A DNA stretch of 64,000 nt, from contig NZ_CP118605.1 in assembly GCF_029869925.1 (NCBI RefSeq), positions 4,387,501 to 4,451,500 on the forward strand. The letters run 5' to 3'. Numbering within the stretch: position 1 is the first letter of the stretch; every line of letters starts with the position of its first letter. The notes under the pieces are model-generated. The model worked only from the letters and a program-made list of their open reading frames with translations. It searched no databases and was not told the origin of the DNA. The translations under genes were made by a program, and so were the position numbers. This DNA comes from Microbulbifer bruguierae. Lineage in GTDB: Bacteria; Pseudomonadota; Gammaproteobacteria; Pseudomonadales; Cellvibrionaceae. Below, piece after piece: positions 43,139-53,426 of this stretch.

Positions 43139-44284
43139 TCAGACAACGCGGGTCACCCCCCCCTTAAGGCGGTCAGAAAACATCCACTGCCACAGTTGGA
43201 TATGCCTCGCCCGAAAAGCACCGGCACAGGATAAAAGGTAATATCGCCACATTCGATAGAACTCCTGCCCGAAGCTGTCCGCAAATTTTTCCCAGTTGGT
43301 TTCAAAATTCTGATACCAGGCCATCAGTGTCTTATCGTAGTCGCTGCCGAAATTATGTAAATCCTCGGCGATCAATAGGCCTTCGGCAGCATCGCAAATC
43401 TGGCCGTTACTGGGGAGGTCACCATTGGGAAAGATATATTTATCGATCCAGGCATCGGTGGTGGAGTGCCGCTGGTTCTTGCCAATGGTATGAAGTAGCA
43501 ATAGGCCATTATTTTTGAGGCAGCGACGGGCCACTTGCATGAAGGTGCGGTGATTCTTTCGCCCGACATGTTCAAACATGCCGACGCTGGCAATGCGATC
43601 GTAGGATTCATTCAGGGCTCGATAATCCTGCAAATGGACTTTGATCGGCAGGTGCGGATATGTTTCTTCTATATAGCGGCATTGTTCTCGGGAGACAGTG
43701 ACGCCGACACATTCCACGCCATACCGCTCCGCGGCATATCCGACCAGACTGCCCCAGCCGCAGCCGATATCCAGCAGTCGCATTCCCGGCTGAAGCCCGA
43801 GCTTGCGGCATATCAGGTCTAGTTTGTGCTCTTGGGCTTGTTCAAGGTTGTCAGCGTTACGCCAATAGCCGCAGCTATAGGTCATACGGCTATCCAGCAT
43901 TGACTGATAGAGACTGTTGCCGAGGTCATAATGCCGCTCTCCCACCTGATAGGCCCGACTCCGGGTTTGCAAGTTGATCAGATGTGCGCGGGCGATTCGC
44001 CACAGGTTGCGAAAAGGTTTGATTTTTTTTTGCAGGTCGGCGCGCAGGAGCCGGTAGAAAAATTCATCGAGCGCGGGAGTAGACCAGTCGCCGCGCATAT
44101 AGGTCTCCCCGAGACCAAGGCTGTGTCTGGCGACGATTTCATCCAGCGCTTCCGTGCGGTGTAACTGCATATCCCAGGGGCGATCGCCGTTGATTTGAAT
44201 ATCGGCCTCAGCCAGGAGCTCGTCCAGGAGGTGCCGGTTTCTGCTTGCGGTGGGAGTGGCAGTGTGGCTGCTGTCGCTATCCAT
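43139..44284 (-). CDS. cfa: cyclopropane-fatty-acyl-phospholipid synthase
   Basis: The 381 aa SAM-dependent enzyme adds methylene groups to double bonds of membrane lipids. It has an N-terminal Cfa domain (YMRGDWSTPALDEFFYRLL), the SAM site LLDIGCGWGSL near residue 166, and later residues equivalent to E. coli Cfa in GMFEHVG, HTIGKN and AWYQNFETNW. Length equals E. coli Cfa (382 aa). The start is ATG 44284. Confidence 0.92.
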   Translation of the reverse strand: MDSDSSHTATPTASRNRHLLDELLAEADIQINGDRPWDMQLHRTEALDEIVARHSLGLGETYMRGDWSTPALDEFFYRLLRADLQKKIKPFRNLWRIARAHLINLQTRSRAYQVGERHYDLGNSLYQSMLDSRMTYSCGYWRNADNLEQAQEHKLDLICRKLGLQPGMRLLDIGCGWGSLVGYAAERYGVECVGVTVSREQCRYIEETYPHLPIKVHLQDYRALNESYDRIASVGMFEHVGRKNHRTFMQVARRCLKNNGLLLLHTIGKNQRHSTTDAWIDKYIFPNGDLPSNGQICDAAEGLLIAEDLHNFGSDYDKTLMAWYQNFETNWEKFADSFGQEFYRMWRYYLLSCAGAFRARHIQLWQWMFSDRLKGGVTRVV

Positions 44285-44551
44285 AGCATTCCTACTCGTG
44301 GTCCTTGCTGTTTCGATTGGTTAAATAAATAGCAGGTGTATAGGCCGGCGGCGATTTGCACGTAATCCCCGTGAGTGGCTACACTGCGAAGCTGAGCGCT
44401 GCCAACGGCAATTACCACCTGCGGCAGTGGATAAACCCACTGCCTGCCTATAGATAGTATTGGCTGCAGCAGTTGACAAGCATACTGGAAACGCCTGAAT
44501 TCTCCCGGAAATCGACCGCTAGAGTTCATCAATTGCCTCTGGAGAAGCTTT

Positions 44552-45019
44552 ATGCGCCCGCTACTGGTGCTATTTATCGTAATGCCAATTCTGGAAATGT
44601 GGGTATTGATTACCGTCGGGCAGCACATTGGTGCTTTGCCGACCATTGGCCTGGTACTTTTGACTGCCGTTGTGGGGCTTGCCCTGCTGCGCCGCCAGGG
44701 AATTTCGACCGTGATGCGTGCCCAGCAAAAGATGCAGGCCGGAGAGTTACCGGCGCGGGAAATGGCTGAAGGAATATTCCTTGCGGTGGGTGGCGCGCTG
44801 TTACTGACCCCAGGTTTCGTTACCGATGCAATAGGTTTCGCCTGTCTGATTCCCGGGCTGCGTCAATTGATACTTGGGCGACTTCTGAGTCACATTACCG
44901 TGGTGCGCTATGGACCCTACGGACCGCAAACAGGACCGGAAGCCGGGGAGGCGCGCCGAAACCACGACGTAATCGAAGGCGACTACAAGCGTGAAGATCG
45001 CAAGGATGGTGGTCGCTAG
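44552..45019 (+). CDS. fxsA: FxsA-family inner-membrane protein
   Basis: The 155 aa protein has two to three membrane segments in the first 110 residues (LFIVMPILEMWVLITVG, IGLVLLTAVVGLALLRRQG) followed by a charged tail, the FxsA layout. In E. coli fxsA affects exclusion of phage T7 by F. The start is ATG 44552 after tctggagaag. Location just upstream of groESL is common in gammaproteobacteria. Confidence 0.9.
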   Translation: MRPLLVLFIVMPILEMWVLITVGQHIGALPTIGLVLLTAVVGLALLRRQGISTVMRAQQKMQAGELPAREMAEGIFLAVGGALLLTPGFVTDAIGFACLIPGLRQLILGRLLSHITVVRYGPYGPQTGPEAGEARRNHDVIEGDYKREDRKDGGR

Positions 45020-45099
45020 TGAGGAGTGCTCACTATTTGAACGTTTTCCCTCTGAAAGCCGCTCATCAGCAGCGATCCCCAAATTTTTTTCCCCGCCAC

Positions 45100-45128
45100 T
45101 GTTGAATTCCTTTTCCCCGCCCTCAGAT
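45100..45128 (+). promoter_or_regulatory. putative sigma32 heat-shock promoter of groESL
   Basis: TTGAA at 45102 and CCCTCAGAT at 45120 are separated by 13 bases, close to the sigma32 pattern (CTTGAA / CCCCATNT). It lies 115 bases upstream of groES. No CIRCE inverted repeat is visible. Confidence 0.55.
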
Positions 45129-45242
45129 AGGGATGACCTCTAGTTTTTGCCCCGTTCCCCAAGGGGGCCGGGGGTGCCCGGACGCCAACCGGATCCGGGT
45201 ATTTGTAATTGCAACCCTAAATGACTCAATGGAGAGCAATCC

Positions 45243-45536
45243 ATGAAAATTCGTCCTTTACACGACCGCGTCGTAGTGCGCCGTAAGGAAGAAGAAGCCA
45301 AATCTGCCGGCGGTATCGTGCTGCCGGGCGCCGCTAAAGAGAAACCAAATCAAGGCGAAGTGGTTGCCGTAGGCGAAGGCAAGTTGCTGGACAACGGCGA
45401 CACGCGCGCACTGTCTGTAAAAGTGGGTGACACCGTAGTGTTCGGCCGTTACGCCGACAGCAACACCCTCAAGGTGGACGGCGAAGAGCTGATCATCATG
45501 AGCGAAAGCGACATCTACGGCGTTCTGGAAGGCTAA
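45243..45536 (+). CDS. groES: co-chaperonin GroES
   Basis: The 97 aa protein starts [14 protein letters not shown] and has the mobile-loop region [14 protein letters not shown] and a C-terminal ESDIYGVLE. It caps GroEL rings. ATG 45243 follows a good RBS (tggagag). groEL begins 46 bases downstream. Confidence 0.98.
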   Translation: MKIRPLHDRVVVRRKEEEAKSAGGIVLPGAAKEKPNQGEVVAVGEGKLLDNGDTRALSVKVGDTVVFGRYADSNTLKVDGEELIIMSESDIYGVLEG

Positions 45537-45570
45537 TCAGTCCCCAGAACCACCAGGCACACAGAATTGA

Positions 45571-47223
<1,653 letters not shown>

Positions 47224-47243
47224 GCCGGCCTCCAGCCTAACCA

Positions 47244-47274
47244 ATAAAAAACCCCGCAATTGCGGGGTTTTTTA
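47244..47274. terminator. bidirectional terminator between groEL and intI
   Basis: The stem aaaaaaccccgcaa / ttgcggggtttttt is perfect and has T runs on both strands. It serves the convergent groEL and intI genes. Confidence 0.92.
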
Positions 47275-47279
47275 TTGCC

Positions 47280-48260
47280 TTAATCCAGCGGGCTGACCAC
47301 TCCCCGTTCATGCACACCAATAACATGGGTGTAAATCATGGTGGTGTTGACGTCGGTATGGCCCAGAAGCTCCTGAATATTACGTATATCGGTGCCTTTA
47401 GATAGCAGGTTGGTTGCAAAAGAGTGCCGGAACGTGTGGCAGCTTGCCTTCTTCCTAATTCCGCTAATTCGCAATGCGCTTGCCACCGCCCTGCGAACCT
47501 GCTGTTCACCAATATGGTGACGGCGGATGACGTCACTCCGGGGATCTGTCGCTCTCTCAGGAGCCGGAAAAACATACTGCCAGCCGGGACTTGTCGCAGC
47601 CCGAGGATACTTTTTGGCAAGAGCACCCGGCAAATACACTTCGCCAAAGCCTTCCTCCAGATCGCGTTTGTGTAGAGCCAGCGCGAACTCAACCTGAGCC
47701 TGCAGCGGCTGTAAAAGTGAGCGGGGTAATATGGTGCGGCGCCACTTATCGCCTTTGGTTTCACGAACAAACAGGCATTGACGCCCGAAATCAACATCCT
47801 GAACGCGCAGCCTGACGGTCTCCATCACTCTTAAGCCAGAACCATACATAAGACTGGCCGCTAGCTTGTGATGACCCTGCATATTCCCAAGAATCGCCAT
47901 CGCCTCCTCGTGAGTAAATACAACGGGAAGCCGCCTTCCTTTACTGGTTCTCTCAAACTGGAGATCACCCAAGTCGATATTCAGAAATTGTTTGTATAAA
48001 AATACGACAGCATTGAGTGCTGTTTTCTGGGTGTTGATAGAAACTGCGCGGCGATTGGCCAAATGACCAAGCCATTTATCAACTTCCGTCTTTCCCAAGT
48101 CTTCCGGACGTTGCATACCATTAAATCGGATGAAGTCCTTCACCCAAAAGCAGTAGGTCTTTTCCGTTTTATACGCTAAATGACGTGCGCGTATAAAAGC
48201 CCTGAAGCAATCCATAAATCGGCTAGGGCGAGCGGGCAGGGGAACCGGAATATCATCCAT
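47280..48260 (-). CDS. intI: integron integrase IntI
   Basis: A tyrosine recombinase of 326 aa from ATG 48260 (AGGA 7 bases upstream; a TTG at 48281 would add 7 residues). Catalytic residues are intact: Arg in [32 protein letters not shown] with the nucleophilic Tyr. The extra segment typical of integron integrases ([17 protein letters not shown]) lies near residue 218. It is transcribed away from the cassettes, faces groEL and is preceded by a LexA box. It should recombine attI x attC to insert cassettes and attC x attC to excise them. Confidence 0.96.
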   Translation of the reverse strand: MDDIPVPLPARPSRFMDCFRAFIRARHLAYKTEKTYCFWVKDFIRFNGMQRPEDLGKTEVDKWLGHLANRRAVSINTQKTALNAVVFLYKQFLNIDLGDLQFERTSKGRRLPVVFTHEEAMAILGNMQGHHKLAASLMYGSGLRVMETVRLRVQDVDFGRQCLFVRETKGDKWRRTILPRSLLQPLQAQVEFALALHKRDLEEGFGEVYLPGALAKKYPRAATSPGWQYVFPAPERATDPRSDVIRRHHIGEQQVRRAVASALRISGIRKKASCHTFRHSFATNLLSKGTDIRNIQELLGHTDVNTTMIYTHVIGVHERGVVSPLD

Positions 48261-48288
48261 AAAGCAATCCTTTGCGTCCAAATGCTAA

Positions 48289-48304
48289 CTGTATCTATAT
48301 ACAG
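48289..48304. promoter_or_regulatory. LexA (SOS) box of intI
   Basis: CTGTATCTATATACAG fits the CTGT-N8-ACAG LexA operator and lies 29 bases upstream of the intI ATG. On the minus strand it contains TATATA, a likely -10, so bound LexA would block the promoter. LexA control of integron integrases is established in Vibrio and class 1 integrons. Confidence 0.88.
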
Positions 48305-48432
48305 TATTTTGACGTAAGTTGACCAACAATCAACCCACATTACAACCGCGGGGACCACTATTTCGTCAAACCAGAGCAAACTTAAGAATAAATTTATAAA
48401 AATCAACAGGTTATAGTTGTATTCGTAATCTG

Positions 48433-48594
48433 GGATAGCGGTCTTGGCGACCGGATTCGAGCCCAACGTAGTGTGATGGGAGTTCAATTAAGCCGTTGAT
48501 CCACATTGGTTTTATTGGGTTTTTGGCATTAAATGGCGCTAGGAATAATTTTCACTGGATAGTAGTCTTGGCGACTACGATTAAAATGTTAAAT
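48433..48594 (+). other. attI region with two similar hairpins
   Basis: The primary insertion site lies between intI and cassette 1 and ends in the core GTTAAAT at 48588-48594, where recombination joins cassette 1. Two related segments (48433-48457 and 48557-48582) share ggatag-nn-gtcttggcgac. Each forms a hairpin with the same ttggc loop but different stems (cggtc/gaccg and gtagtc/gactac). They may be the integrase-binding direct repeats of attI. The left boundary is uncertain. Confidence 0.65.
48506..48534 (+). promoter_or_regulatory. candidate cassette promoter Pc
   Basis: TTGGTT and TTAAAT at 17 bp spacing point toward the cassettes, 54 bases before the attI core. The match is partial (3/6 and 4/6), so this is only a candidate. 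Confidence 0.35.
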
Positions 48595-48596
48595 TT

Positions 48597-48878
48597 ATGT
48601 TGAAACTAGTATTGTCCGTGCTTGCAATTGTCCTCGTCTATGTGGGGTATATGACAGCTATTACTATTCAGGTAAGAGATCAGTGCTTATCTTTGGCCAG
48701 TGGAGACGATTTCTTATCTTCTAAAAATTTTCTCGGTGAGCCATACGCAAAAATGGAGGAATTGGATCATATCTTATTCCTCTTCAATCCCACGGAAGTA
48801 TATGATTTCGTGTATCCAGGGGGAGTTGTCTTGGTCGCAGACAAAAATAATAAGTTACTGAGAATTGACTGCGGATAA
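48597..48878 (+). CDS. cassette 1: unknown protein with N-terminal membrane helix
   Basis: The 93 aa product begins with a hydrophobic helix (residues 3-24, VLSVLAIVLVYVGYMTAI), followed by a soluble domain of about 65 residues. I do not recognise it. ATG lies 3 bases after the attI core, so it has no room for its own RBS beyond attI and is the cassette closest to any Pc. It is expected to be the best expressed if Pc is active. Confidence 0.7.
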   Translation: MLKLVLSVLAIVLVYVGYMTAITIQVRDQCLSLASGDDFLSSKNFLGEPYAKMEELDHILFLFNPTEVYDFVYPGGVVLVADKNNKLLRIDCG

Positions 48879-48881
48879 TGA

Positions 48882-48998
48882 ATTTAACAAGGCGTTGCAA
48901 CCGACAGCTTACTATATACACATTTTGCGCGGTCGCTTTGCTCCCATTTTCGCGCAAAATGTGCATATAGCAAGCTGCGGCTGAACGCGGCGTTATGT
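48882..48998 (+). repeat. attC 1
   Basis: From ATTTAAC to GTTATGT, 117 bp. The arms cagctta...caagctg and the ttgcgcg...cgcgcaa stem give the usual imperfect palindrome. Confidence 0.9.
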
Positions 48999-49007
48999 CT
49001 CTTAAGC

Positions 49008-49382
49008 ATGAAATTTAAGAATCTAAATTCAATGTCACACAATTTCGTACACTCGTTCGTGAGTTACGAAAACTACATTGATAATGAGTACGTAGTTGAG
49101 GACCTCAAGAAATTCGCTAGGCGCGCTGAGGGTGAGAGAATACGGATTCAGTGGATACCATTTCCAAAATACAGATGGCCAAAGTTCAATAAAAGAGTAA
49201 GAAAATCTATCAAATTATGGCAGAAATGGCTCCCTGAACATATGAGCAATCATCGTGTCTCAAGAGAAATGATTTCCGAAATGTACATGGAGATCTATAG
49301 AAAGCCCTCACATCAGCTCTGTGTTGAGGCGATTTTGATAGACTCCAGAGGAAAAAAATATAGTTCCGAGGTTGCCTTCTAG
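49008..49382 (+). CDS. cassette 2: unknown basic protein
   Basis: A 124 aa soluble protein rich in Lys and Arg (for example FPKYRWPKFNKRVRKS at residues 52-67). There is no signal peptide or membrane segment and I do not recognise the family. The ATG is 10 bases after attC 1. The stop overlaps the start of attC 2, as is usual for cassettes. Confidence 0.7.
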   Translation: MKFKNLNSMSHNFVHSFVSYENYIDNEYVVEDLKKFARRAEGERIRIQWIPFPKYRWPKFNKRVRKSIKLWQKWLPEHMSNHRVSREMISEMYMEIYRKPSHQLCVEAILIDSRGKKYSSEVAF

Positions 49383-49499
49383 GCATAACAAAGCAATGCA
49401 GCCGACGTCTTACTTTGTGCGTTTTTTGCACAGTCGCTGCGCTCCTATTTTTGTGCAAAAAGCACACAAAGTAAGCCGCGTCTGATTGCGGCGTTAACT
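49383..49499 (+). repeat. attC 2
   Basis: From GCATAAC to GTTAACT, 117 bp, same class as attC 1. Arms cgtcttactttgtgc and gcacacaaagtaagccg pair. Confidence 0.9.
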
Positions 49500-49504
49500 G
49501 TCAT

Positions 49505-50029
49505 ATGCGTAAAATTCTGATTGTAGTATTAATTTCGATGATTCAAGGCTGTGTTGAAAATTCAACAATCGCTTTATATGACGCGGCTGACGGATCACCA
49601 AGGGAATGGCTGGAAAATGGATTTGAGGAGAAGCCATTCAGTAACACATTAAATTTCTATGTGGAAAATAATCCTTGGAGTGGCGATTTCCAGAGAGCAA
49701 TTTCAATTTCTAAAGATAGCGTGTATCTGGTAACTATTGAAAAATCTAAGAAATATGACTTCGCGTACTACAAAATTGATTTCGAAAACTGCGATGGGCT
49801 AAAGAGTGCATCGGATAGTCTCAGCAAGAAACTGAAAATTTACGAAAATGATCCAGCTTTAGCTAAAAAAGAAGCCGTCACATGGCTTGATGGGCCGGAT
49901 TACACACTTGAGCGGTTTGGCGAGTCTAGAAAAAATGTACATAGTTACCCTAGTCCGTGGGGCTATGGCAACATCATTACACTAGCATACAAGGTGCTGG
50001 AAGTTGCTGAGCACTGTTCAAACAGTTAA
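49505..50029 (+). CDS. cassette 3: putative lipoprotein
   Basis: The 174 aa product starts MRKILIVVLISMIQGC, a short signal with a lipobox-like IQGC at residues 13-16. The mature part contains no motif I know. It is probably an envelope lipoprotein. The ATG is 5 bases after attC 2. Confidence 0.7.
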   Translation: MRKILIVVLISMIQGCVENSTIALYDAADGSPREWLENGFEEKPFSNTLNFYVENNPWSGDFQRAISISKDSVYLVTIEKSKKYDFAYYKIDFENCDGLKSASDSLSKKLKIYENDPALAKKEAVTWLDGPDYTLERFGESRKNVHSYPSPWGYGNIITLAYKVLEVAEHCSNS

Positions 50030-50167
50030 CAAGGCCAAGCAGTTCGCTACAGGGCTTCGCCCCTCCGCGGGACAGCCAACGCTGCGCACATATTGTGCTG
50101 GTCGCTGCGCTCCCTTTTTAGCACAATACGTGCACAACGTTGGCTGCCCCTGTTGGCGGCGTTAGTG
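50024..50167 (+). repeat. attC 3
   Basis: From AGTTAAC to GTTAGTG, 144 bp. It belongs to the longer class with a GC-rich outer hairpin (gggcttcgcccctccgcggga) before the cagccaacg...cgttggctg arms. Confidence 0.88.
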
Positions 50168-50624
50168 TTTTTCTGCAACTTGAATAAAAAATTATCGTGC
50201 TTCGTAGAAAGCAACGATGAATAAAATTGGCGACTTACAGGGCGGGTTTTTTCCGGGCAATGGGAACAACGTGGTTCCACTATTTGGCCTTTGCTGTCGG
50301 GCATTAGATTTCTTATCAGCAGATCTGCTTGTGCCGCGCCACAAATTTAGTCCATCGTCGGCTTCGCCCACGATCCCAGGCTGAAAGTTTGTGCCAGTGA
50401 GCGCGGCGCCGCACCGTGGTATATTTCAATTTCGCAAAGGTTTGTGCCGTTCGTTCCACTTAGTGGTTGCGGCAGGCAAAAGACCAGGGCGGGGAGCTCG
50501 TAGAGGGCCACAACACTAACAATATGCTGCAGCCGACATCTTACTTTGTGCACCTTTTGCGCGGTCGCTGCGCTCCCATTTTTGCGCAAAATGCGCCCAA
50601 AGTAAGCTGCGTCTGAGCGCGGCG
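50162..50624 (+). repeat. cassette 4 (family Y, copy 1)
   Basis: A 463 bp cassette, including its attC, that by eye is identical to 52083-52545. It carries one 55-codon ORF and little else that looks coding. A hairpin (atcgtcggcttcgcccacgat) lies at 50354-50374, flanked by cacaaa...tttgtg. Confidence 0.9.
50217..50384 (+). CDS. cassette 4: short ORF of family Y
   Basis: The 55 aa ORF starts MNKIGDLQGGFFPGNG at ATG 50217, with agaaagcaacg upstream. No domain is recognised. The same ORF is in the second Y copy. It is the only plausible coding segment of the cassette, but its short length and late-frame composition make coding uncertain. Confidence 0.4.
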   Translation: MNKIGDLQGGFFPGNGNNVVPLFGLCCRALDFLSADLLVPRHKFSPSSASPTIPG

Positions 50625-50630
50625 TTAAGT
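50514..50630 (+). repeat. attC 4
   Basis: From CACTAAC to GTTAAGT, 117 bp. Apart from the terminal junction bases it appears identical to attC 8. Confidence 0.9.
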
Positions 50631-50657
50631 GTCACAATAAAAATCGGACTTAAAACT

Positions 50658-50987
50658 ATGATTCAAGAATCCGCTCTAGCCCCTCTGCTTATGTTCATTT
50701 TGGGTGCTTTGCCATTGATGGCTTTTGCTTATGCTATCGGCGTAAAGAAGAAATACCATCTGATCGCTGGCTGGAAAGAAAGCGGCATGAAAGAGAATCC
50801 TGTACTAGCAAGTAAAATTGGAATGTCTCTTTTCTTTGGGGGCTTAGCAATCGCGGCCGGATCTGTTGTTAGCTATTTCGGTATAATCAGTCATGGTTGG
50901 CTTGCAGTAATTTGCGTGGTAGCTGTTCTCTACGCTGTTGTCCGGTCGGTATACGTAAGCGTCAAGCTCTCAGGTAAAAACACTTAA
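50658..50987 (+). CDS. cassette 5: DUF3784-like membrane protein
   Basis: A 109 aa protein with three membrane segments (about residues 8-28, 53-75, 80-100). The stretch KKKYHLIAGWKESGMKENP between helices 1 and 2 resembles DUF3784 proteins. Function is unknown. The ATG is 27 bases after attC 4, and the stop lies in attC 5. Confidence 0.7.
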   Translation: MIQESALAPLLMFILGALPLMAFAYAIGVKKKYHLIAGWKESGMKENPVLASKIGMSLFFGGLAIAAGSVVSYFGIISHGWLAVICVVAVLYAVVRSVYVSVKLSGKNT

Positions 50988-51125
50988 CAAGCGCAAGCAG
51001 GATGCTCCGGCCCTTCGGGCCTCCGCGGGACGCCCAACGCTATGCACGTTTTGTGCGGGTCGCTGCGCTCCCAGTTTCGCACAAAACGTGCATAGCATAG
51101 GTCGCCCCTGTTGCGGGCGTTATGG
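50982..51125 (+). repeat. attC 5
   Basis: From ACTTAAC to GTTATGG, 144 bp. This is the GC-rich subclass (gcaagcaggatgctccggccc) that also precedes X copies C and D. Confidence 0.9.
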
Positions 51126-51518
51126 TGCCGGTCGCTAAAAATTAATATTTGTGCGGCTTCAATTTTTGCGCACAGTTTTGGCATCCAGCATTTGGCATTT
51201 TGCTAGGGCACATTCAAGCGGTTTCGTTCCTAGAGTGTTCGCTAGGGTTCGGTAGAATAGGGAAAATCCGCTGCAGTATTGTGGCGTGCTAATAAGATAA
51301 AAACAGGTGGGGGAAATTGCGGTATTCTTTCCTCGTTTTACTCGGGCAGTGGCCAGCCAAGCCGTGGCTGGCAGCGTGCCAGTAAGTGGGTCCGCAGCGC
51401 GGCCAGCCATAACCAGGCGCTGCAGGGGACGGCTTACTTTGTGCACCTTTTGCGCAGGTCGCTTCGCTCCCATTTTTGCGCAAAACGCGCCCAAAGCAAG
51501 CCGCCCCTGAGCGCGGCG
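51120..51518 (+). other. cassette 6: ORF-less cassette, family X copy A
   Basis: This cassette has no convincing ORF. It starts tatggtgccggtcg at the recombination point and shares long blocks with four other cassettes. Hairpin SL1 (ggggaaat - tgcggtatt - ctttcctc) is at 51310-51334 and SL2 (gccagcca - agccg - tggctggc) at 51352-51372. The closing SL1 pair is lost in this copy. A structured RNA is a possibility. Confidence 0.75.
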
Positions 51519-51524
51519 TTATGC
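51407..51524 (+). repeat. attC 6
   Basis: From CCATAAC to GTTATGC, 118 bp. It is close to attC 24, which closes X copy E. Confidence 0.9.
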
Positions 51525-51539
51525 ATATGGAGATTAAGC

Positions 51540-51998
51540 ATGGAAGTAAGTGAACGAAGCCTTGAAATATATAGAGCAGCTAAACAGTTTTTCAATGCTG
51601 CCGAGCTTCTGTGGGATTCGGATAGATCCGATTACATATTTCCCATCATCGTAAACTATGCTTTGGCTTGTGAAATAGCGCTAAAATCAATTGAATGTAA
51701 AGTGGTAACACCTGAAATTCCAGATGGTGCGCTTTTAGCGGATACAACTGTAGTTTCAAATTCCTGGGGCCATAAACTAAGCAAAATACATGCATCATTT
51801 ACCCCAGAAAATCGTGAAACTTTGCAAAGAAAATACACTGAAATAACAAGCCAAGATTTAGCTTCTGATCTTGAAAAATGTGATGAATATTTTGTTAAGG
51901 CTAGGTATCCGTGGGAACCATCTAATAAACAAGTATTCTCAATCACACACGTTAGGTCTCTAGCTAAAAATCTCTTGGTAATATCCAAAAATGCATAA
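51540..51998 (+). CDS. cassette 7: HEPN-like protein of unknown function
   Basis: A 152 aa, mostly helical soluble protein. The segment YALACEIALKSIE near residue 40 and the later WGHKLSKIHASF resemble HEPN-type helical-bundle proteins; the RxxxxH nuclease motif is not evident. RBS ggagatt precedes ATG 51540. The frame is open far upstream through X copy A, but that part is non-coding. The HEPN call is tentative. Confidence 0.6.
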   Translation: MEVSERSLEIYRAAKQFFNAAELLWDSDRSDYIFPIIVNYALACEIALKSIECKVVTPEIPDGALLADTTVVSNSWGHKLSKIHASFTPENRETLQRKYTEITSQDLASDLEKCDEYFVKARYPWEPSNKQVFSITHVRSLAKNLLVISKNA

Positions 51999-52088
51999 CA
52001 AAGCCAAGCACAATCGTGCAATGCAAAAAACGCATTGCACTGGACGGCCTACACTACGTTCCGGCCGCCTGTGTTGGCGGCGTTAGTG
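51993..52088 (+). repeat. attC 7
   Basis: From GCATAAC to GTTAGTG, 96 bp, shorter class. An inner hairpin (caatgcaaaaaacgcattg) and ggccta...ggccgcc arms are visible. Confidence 0.85.
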
Positions 52089-52545
52089 TTTTTCTGCAAC
52101 TTGAATAAAAAATTATCGTGCTTCGTAGAAAGCAACGATGAATAAAATTGGCGACTTACAGGGCGGGTTTTTTCCGGGCAATGGGAACAACGTGGTTCCA
52201 CTATTTGGCCTTTGCTGTCGGGCATTAGATTTCTTATCAGCAGATCTGCTTGTGCCGCGCCACAAATTTAGTCCATCGTCGGCTTCGCCCACGATCCCAG
52301 GCTGAAAGTTTGTGCCAGTGAGCGCGGCGCCGCACCGTGGTATATTTCAATTTCGCAAAGGTTTGTGCCGTTCGTTCCACTTAGTGGTTGCGGCAGGCAA
52401 AAGACCAGGGCGGGGAGCTCGTAGAGGGCCACAACACTAACAATATGCTGCAGCCGACATCTTACTTTGTGCACCTTTTGCGCGGTCGCTGCGCTCCCAT
52501 TTTTGCGCAAAATGCGCCCAAAGTAAGCTGCGTCTGAGCGCGGCG
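52083..52545 (+). repeat. cassette 8 (family Y, copy 2)
   Basis: Second copy of the 463 bp Y cassette, 1921 bases after the first and identical by eye, including the attC up to the recombination point. Cassettes 5-7 lie between the two copies. Confidence 0.9.
52138..52305 (+). CDS. cassette 8: short ORF of family Y
   Basis: Same 55-codon ORF as at 50217, with the same upstream bases. Coding status is uncertain for the same reasons. Confidence 0.4.
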   Translation: MNKIGDLQGGFFPGNGNNVVPLFGLCCRALDFLSADLLVPRHKFSPSSASPTIPG

Positions 52546-52551
52546 TTATGG
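52435..52551 (+). repeat. attC 8
   Basis: From CACTAAC to GTTATGG, 117 bp. It matches attC 4 up to the junction. Confidence 0.9.
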
Positions 52552-52918
52552 TGCCGGTCGTTAAAAATTAATATTTGTACCGCTGCGAGTTTTGCGCACA
52601 GTTTTAGCATGCAGTATTTGGCTTCTTGCTATGGCACATTCAAGCAGTTTCGTTCCTAGAGCGTTCGCTTGTGTTCGGTAAAAGGCGGCAACTGCGCTGC
52701 AGTATCGTGGAGTGCCAGTAAGATAAAAATAGGTTGGGGAGAGTGCGGTATTCTTTCCTCGTAATTTTCGGGCGGTGGCCAGCCAAGCCGTGGCTGGCAG
52801 AGTGCTAATAGTTGGTCCAGAGCGCGTCAGCCATAACCAGGCTAGGCAGGCTCGCCCATCCCCTTCGGGGCTGGGCTGGACGGCCAACGCTGCGCGCCGG
52901 CCGCCCCTGCTAGCAACG
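52546..52918 (+). other. cassette 9: ORF-less cassette, family X copy B
   Basis: The most diverged X copy. SL1 is at 52736-52760, where the left arm reads ggggagag, so an A-U pair becomes G-U. SL2 is at 52778-52798. The outer SL1 arms read aaaaat and attttc, whereas copies A and E have aaaaac and gtttta. Its attC is of the short class, unlike copies A, C and E. Confidence 0.72.
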
Positions 52919-52924
52919 TTATGG
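52831..52924 (+). repeat. attC 9
   Basis: From CCATAAC to GTTATGG, 94 bp, short class. Inner hairpin ccccttcgggg; arms ggccaacgc and gccggcc. Confidence 0.82.
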
Positions 52925-53346
52925 TCTTACTGGGTAAATTGCATTGTTCATTTTGAACATTTTGATGGAAGAGAAATATTAAATGATCATTTTGGCCTGC
53001 TAAAGGTCTGGTGAGCCAGCTGTTCAGTCGAACAAAGTTCTACGCTGGTAATCACCAAAACCAAAGTGTTAGCCTCGTTAAAGTGCATCTCGGCAACAAC
53101 CCTAATCGTAAGTGTCGTGGTGGGGATTAAGGCTAACTCGTATAAGGTGCTACTTTTCATGCAGTTGTAATTTTCCGAACCAAAACTTAGTCGGGGTTGG
53201 CTCCACTAATCGTTTAGCGCATTACAAAATATGAAGTGTACGGCAAGTTTGTTGGCATATTATCAATGTTGCCGCCTCAATGGTCATAGCAGGGCTACAA
53301 GTAAGCACTTTCGTTCTTAAGGGGCATTTTTAATGCAAAGCAGCAA
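52919..53346 (+). other. cassette 10: no convincing gene
   Basis: About 430 bases between attC 9 and the IS-interrupted attC 10. No ORF longer than about 30 codons has a start and RBS; the frame entering from attC 9 ends at 53014 without a usable start. The end (cactttcgttcttaag near 53306) vaguely recalls the gtttcgttcctag block of family X. It may be a decayed or non-coding cassette. Confidence 0.45.
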
Positions 53347-53426
53347 CCATAACAAGTTGCTTAAATTGACACGGAACCTAACCCGCTTTTGCACACACCT
53401 CCATCTAACTGAATTGGAGGTGTCAA

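Noticed and set aside
50347..50589. 80 aa minus-strand ORF repeated at 52268-52510
   Set aside because: It runs from attC into the Y cassette; repetition is due to the Y duplication, and the start lies in the attC palindrome.
53231..53320. 29-codon ORF in cassette 10
   Set aside because: It is short, has no good RBS and no repeat elsewhere; coding cannot be supported.
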